Of a stretch of DNA of 64,000 nt, positions 59,600-64,000 are shown one piece after another; positions within the stretch are counted from its first letter, which is position 1; every line of letters begins with the position of its first letter. The stretch is from Pseudorasbora parva. Its lineage: Eukaryota; Chordata; Actinopteri; Cypriniformes; Gobionidae. The notes beneath the pieces were generated by a model, which saw nothing but the letters and a program-made list of their open reading frames with translations, was not told where the DNA came from and did not search any database. A program made the translations under genes and the position numbers. Location: NCBI RefSeq assembly GCF_024679245.1, contig NC_090186.1, forward strand, positions 45,418,829-45,482,828, written 5' to 3'.

Positions 59600-61050
59600 A
59601 AAAGTTTTTCTGAACAGAAAACAGAAAATATGGTTATTTGTGTGGGTTTTAATATCTAAACTGAAAATAAATGCCCACAGGATCTCTTATATAAGTGTAA
59701 TATATTGTAACTGTGCTATGTAATTATTATTATTATTATTAGAATTATCCAGATTTCCACTGTATAATATGTAAATAAATACACATTGAGTTGTTAAATA
59801 TATTAATCTATGATTTTGATAATTTGGTTATTTTTTAAAGTTTTTGTTTTTGTCATTTAAACATCACCAGAAACTCTTACTGTATTAATAAAAATAATGA
59901 ATTAAATATTATTATTTAAAAACAGATGTTTAGTGTTAATGTTAATAAAAAATTAAATATTAATATTAGTAATATAAAAGTATATTATTATTATTATTAT
60001 TATTAATAAATGTTCTGATTGTATGTACTATTATTAATAATTAAATATATTATTTTAATGTCCAGATTGTGTATGTGTGTATGTACTGTGTATGTATTAA
60101 TGAAAATGTTTTTATAAAAAAATCTATATTTTAATAAATGTTCTAATTATTTTGTTATTAAATATTAATATTATTTTAGAATCCAGATTTCCACTGTTAA
60201 TTAAATGTTTAAATATATAACATTATTAATATTTTGATAAATGTTCTGATTTAATTATAATTTTTTATATTGTTAAATATGTTAGTATTTTTCAATATTT
60301 TGATTTTTAATGAAAAATGTCACCAAAACTCTTTTTTCTATTAATTAAATATTAATATTATTTTAACATCCAGATATCAAATGTGTATGTTAATTACATT
60401 TTTATTGAAAGTATATTATATTATATTCATATTTTAATACATGTTCTGATTTAGTTGTTATATCTTATATTGATATGTTATATCTCAAATGCTGTGACTT
60501 TTAAATGAAAAATAAATGTCCCCAGAAATTCTTATTGTATTATTATTATTATCATTAATAATAATAATAATTATTATTAAATATTATTATTATTTTAACA
60601 TCCAGATTTCCACTTTGAATGTATTAATTAAATATTTTTTATAAAAATATATATAATATGTATTAATATTGTATGTAATAATATTTTGATTGTATGTTTA
60701 TATTTTCAAATGTTGTGATTTTAAATGAGATATTTCACCAGAGACTCTTCTACTTAATTACTTAAATAATAATATTATTTTAAGATCCAGATTTCCAATA
60801 TGTTAATTAAATTAGTTTTAATAAAAGTATTTTATTAACTGAGTTGTGGTATTTTTATATTTTCAAATGTTGTGGGTTTTAAACGAAAAACAAGAAATTT
60901 TATATTATTAAATATTATATTAAAAAATGAAGTGTTAATTAAATAGTTTAAAAAAACATTATTAATATTTTAATAAATTCTGATTTAGTTTAGATGATTT
61001 TGTTCTGTGCACATATGATTGTTTTTTCAAATGTTGTGAATGAAATTGTG
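59600..61050. repeat. AT-rich degenerate tandem repeat (about 120-310 bp spacing)
   Basis: The phrase TCCAGATTTCCA or a close variant returns at about 59748, 60062, 60182, 60370, 60600 and 60786. CACCAGAAACTCTTA-like text returns at about 59867, 60312, 60520 and 60737. Each interval also holds ATGTTCTGATT. No gene is seen. Confidence 0.6.
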
Positions 61051-61126
61051 CATTTCTGTGGTTTATTGTGATTTGATTCTTAAAGAAACACGCACACGGC
61101 CGTTCGTCCAACACATCCTTCACAGT

Positions 61127-61132
61127 TTTATT
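61127..61132 (-). terminator. Candidate poly(A) signal of evl
   Basis: AATAAA on the minus strand, about 640 bases after the evl stop codon; another lies at 61265-61270. Either could end the transcript. Confidence 0.4.
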
Positions 61133-61509
61133 TCAGTTCTTTTTTAATGTCACGTATATCTTTTATTCATTCTTTTTTTTTCTTCAAACCAGGAAGCACT
61201 TGGTCAAAAAGAGAAATCATAAAACAGAACAATACTTCACCATATCCTTGCGGCCAATAAACATTTTATTAACAACATGATCACAAATACTTTCTTCATT
61301 AGACGGAAATAATAACGTCTCTCGTTCAGTGAATAAATACATTTTTTATGGCAAAAAGGATAAAAAAAACGTGAGAATGAAATGTGCTTATGATGAATCT
61401 GAACAAAAGGAAAATATATAAAAGTGATGTGCGATTATTATCATTTTTATTATTATTATTGGTTGCTACGGCTACCTCGACTTACATGAAAACACTACTA
61501 CTACAACTA

Positions 61510-61541
<32 letters not shown>

Positions 61542-61767
61542 CAGACGAAATGAACGGAACAACACCTCATCAAAACACTTCTTCTATTTTCTTCAGTTTC
61601 TGCAAAAGACGTTGAAAAGCTCCGTTGGTCCAGAGAACAGAAGGTCAGTGCAAGAGTCCTCCGCTGCGTTCCAGACGTGCTAGAGCTTTAAGGGCTTTAA
61701 TCCGGCTGGAACGCCCCGCCCTCTTCTCCTCCGCTACAGCAGGTTTGGCTCTCGGGAAGCGTGGCCA

Positions 61768-61805
61768 TTATGTGGTGCTAATTCGGCTGAGTTCATGTCT
61801 GATGG
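61768..61805 (-). CDS. evl: evl last coding exon
   Basis: 38 bases: two bases of the split Ala codon, IRHELSRISTT and the TAA stop at 61770-61768. Confidence 0.83.
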
Positions 61806-61933
61806 CTGGAAGACAAGAGGCAGCTCATGAGTTTCCATCAGTACTCCACAAACACTCAATAACTCATCCACGTACCATCAATGATCTCGTCCTTCACCTT
61901 GTGCAGCTCACGGACCACTTCCTCCAAGATCTC
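61768..61933 (-). CDS. evl: evl (Enah/Vasp-like), last two coding exons, partial gene: complement(join(61768..61805,61876..61933,...))
   Basis: Ena/VASP proteins promote actin filament growth at membranes and adhesions; their C-terminal coiled coil forms tetramers. The minus strand reads, after acceptor TTGACAG, EILEEVVRELHKVKDEIID (61933-61876), then donor GTACG. After acceptor CTTCCAG comes IRHELSRISTT and TAA (61805-61768). The split codon G|CC gives Ala, so the joined end is ...DEIIDAIRHELSRISTT, matching the EVL C-terminus rather than VASP or ENAH as I recall them. Both exons keep frame and GT-AG borders. The rest of the gene lies beyond the right edge. Fish may have two evl genes. Confidence 0.85.
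61876..61933 (-). CDS. evl: evl penultimate coding exon (tetramerization helix)
   Basis: 58 bases, 19 codons plus one base. Heptad-like hydrophobic spacing (I, L, V, V, L, V, I, I) supports a coiled coil. Confidence 0.85.
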
Positions 61934-61969
61934 CTGTCAACAGAACAAGCGTTTGAGTAGAGCTAGATC

Positions 61970-64000
61970 ATACGATCGCCTAATCGGACGATTATTCTGA
62001 CGATTAATCGAATAATCTCTTGAGTATTCTGACAATTAATCACGTAATCTGTAGAGTATTCTGTCGATCAATCAAGTAATCTGTCCCTTATTCTGCCGAT
62101 TAATCGAGTCACCTAACGGGTGTTCTAGAAATTAATCGAGTCATCTAACGGGTGCTCTGGCAATTAATCGTGTCATCTAACGGGTGCTCTGGCGATTAAT
62201 CGAGTCACCTAATGGGTGCTCTGGCAATTAATCGTGTCATCTAACGGGTGCTCTGGCGATTAATCGAGTCATCTAACGGGTGCTCTGGCGATTAATCGAG
62301 TCATCTATCGGGTGTTCTAGCGATTAATCGAGTCATCTAACGGGTGTTCTAGCGATTAATCGAGTCATCTAACGGGTGCTCTGGCGATTAATCGAGTCAT
62401 CTAACGGGTGCTCTGGCAATTAATCGTGTCATCTAACGGGTGCTCTGGCGATTAATCGAGTCATCTAATGGGTGCTCTGGCAATTAATCGTGTCACCTAA
62501 CGGGTGATCTGGCGATTAATCGAGTCAGCTAACGGGTGCTCTGGCGATTAATCGAGTCATCTAACGGGTGTTCTAGCGATTAATCGAGTCATCTAACGGG
62601 TGTTCTAGCGATTAATCGTGTCACCCAACGGGTGCTCTGGCGATTAATCGAGCCATCTAGCGGGTGTTCTGCGATTAATCGAGTCATCTAACGGGTGTTC
62701 TGGCGATTAATCGAGCCATCTAACGGGTGTTCTAGCGATTAATCGAGTCATCTAACGGGTGTTCTAGCGATTAATCGAGCCATCTAACGGGTGTTCTGGC
62801 GATTAATCGAGTCATCTAACGGGTGTTCTGGCGATTAATCGAGTCATCCAACGGGTGTTCTAGCGATTAATCGTGTCACCCAACGTGTGCTCCGGCGATT
62901 AATCGAGTCATCTAACTGGTGTTCTGGCGATTAATCGAGTCATCTAACGGGTGTTCTAGCGATTAATCGAGTCATCTAACGGGTGTTCTAGCAATTAATC
63001 GAGTCATCTAACGGGTGTTCTGGCGATTAATCGAGTGATCTTTTGATTATTCTGCTGGTTTATCGAGTCATCTAGTGAATATTCTGGTGACTAATCAAGT
63101 AGTTTATCGGATATTATGTCAATTAACCGAGGCATCTATTGAGTGCTCTGTCAATTAAACGAGGCATCCATTGAATATTCTGTCAATTAATCGAGGCATC
63201 TGTTGAGTGCTCTGTCGATTAATCTAGTCATCCATTAGTGCTCTGTTGCTTGAGCGAGGCGTCTGTTGAGTGCTCTGTCACTTGATCGAGGCGTCTGTTG
63301 AGTGCTCTGTCGATTAATCAAGGCATCTGTTGAGTGCTCTCATCTGTTGAGGGGCGGCAGTGGCTCAGTGGTTCATGTAGGTTGTCTACAAACCAGAAGG
63401 TTGGTGGTTCAATCCCCGGTTCCACTTGACCAAGTGTCGAAGTGTCCATGAGCAAGACACCTAACCCCAGCTGCTCCCGACGAGCTGGATGGCGCCTTAC
63501 ATGGCTGACATCGCCGTCGGTGAATGAATGGGTGAATGTGAGGCAAAAATGTAAAGCGCTTTGGATAAAAGCGCTATATAAATGCAGTCCATTTACCAGT
63601 CCATGCTCTGTCGATTAATCAAGGCATCTGTTGAGTGCTCTGTCGATTAATCGAGGCATCTGTTGAGTGCTCTGTTGATTAATCGAGGCATCTGTTGAGT
63701 GCTCCGTCGATTAATTGAGGCATATGTTGAGCACCCCTGCCGATTAATCGGAACAGCTATTGAGTAGACTGTCGATTAATCGAGGCATCTGTTGAGTGCT
63801 CTGTCAATTAATCAAGACACCTCTTGGGTGTTCTGACCATCAATCTGAGACATCTAGTGGGTACTCTGTCGATTAATCGAGACATCTAGTGGGTACTCTG
63901 TCAAATAATCAAGGCATCTAGTGGGTGCTCTGTTGATTAATCGAGACATTTGTTGCATGCTCTGTCGATTATTCGTGGCATCTATTGAGTAGACTGTCGA
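61970..64000. repeat. 32-bp minisatellite in an evl intron
   Basis: The regular unit reads CTAACGGGTGTTCTGGCGAT then TAATCGAGTCAT (about 62130-63030). Flanks are degenerate (GAGGCATCTGTTGAGTGCTC type from about 63100). TTAATCGA recurs in nearly every unit. The array continues past the window edge and is split by a SINE. Confidence 0.95.
63351..63604 (+). mobile_element. tRNA-derived SINE with L2-like tail
   Basis: The head shows a pol III A box (GTGGCTCAGTGG) and B box (GGTTCAATCCC). The tail AAAGCGCTTTGGATAAAAGC, then GCGCTATATAAATGCAGTCC, is the kind shared with fish L2 LINEs. It interrupts the 32-bp array. No clear target duplication. It may belong to the HAmo-type SINEs of cyprinids (recall, not verified). 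Confidence 0.8.

Noticed and set aside
61625..61960. Plus-strand 111-codon frame
   Set aside because: It is antisense to the two evl exons and their UTR; the minus strand gives the recognised protein end with intron borders.
63351..63425. Functional tRNA gene
   Set aside because: The A and B boxes are present, but the body does not form a clear cloverleaf and continues into an L2-like tail; this is a SINE.

Overview
The window is vertebrate nuclear DNA, most likely from a teleost fish and plausibly a cyprinid. The grounds are GT-AG spliced genes, fish-type DNA transposons (hAT-, Harbinger-, Tc1- and TTAA-target elements), an L2/CR1-type LINE, a tRNA-derived SINE and very long CA microsatellites. 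There is no prokaryotic or viral gene content. The species is inferred, not read directly.

Three real cellular genes are supported. (1) lrfn1 (+): two coding exons, 298-1685 and 6815-8144, giving a 905-residue synaptic adhesion protein with LRR, Ig, FN3 and transmembrane parts and a PDZ-ligand end. (2) yy1 (-): five coding exons between 58198 and 47365, giving a 363-residue zinc-finger transcription factor. (3) evl (-): only its last two coding exons lie here (61933-61876 and 61805-61768), which spell the Ena/VASP tetramerization helix and C-terminus. These two exons are too short for ordinary ORF calling. evl lying upstream of yy1 on the same strand matches the order I recall for human 14q32.

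Layout: 1-270 Tc1 relic and another old repeat; 270-8425 lrfn1, whose intron holds a 42-bp minisatellite (about 62 copies) and several transposons; 8467-16037 intergenic transposons, a 0.6-kb near-identical direct duplication and a 2-kb CA/CT array; 16168-29434 a 29-bp minisatellite split by a hAT-like element with a clean 8-bp target duplication; 29905-45090 a 22-bp minisatellite split by a LINE with an intact 987-codon ORF; 45991-47364 a 37-bp minisatellite starting directly behind the yy1 stop codon; 47365-58198 yy1, with nested transposons in its introns and a 21-bp minisatellite in the loop of a foldback element; 58200-59440 the yy1 promoter region with a duplicated TCTCGCGAGA segment; 59600-61050 an AT-rich degenerate repeat; 61127-61933 the evl 3' end; 61970-64000 a 32-bp minisatellite in an evl intron, with a SINE inserted.

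Roughly half of the window is tandem repeat. The very long reading frames in these arrays are a by-product of stop-free repeat units and are not genes. I found no new multi-gene system. The most noteworthy items are the repeat expansion inside the LRFN1 cytoplasmic tail, the minisatellite in the yy1 3' UTR position, the YY1-site cluster in yy1 intron 1, a transposon family with 9-bp target duplications, and a three-deep transposon nest.
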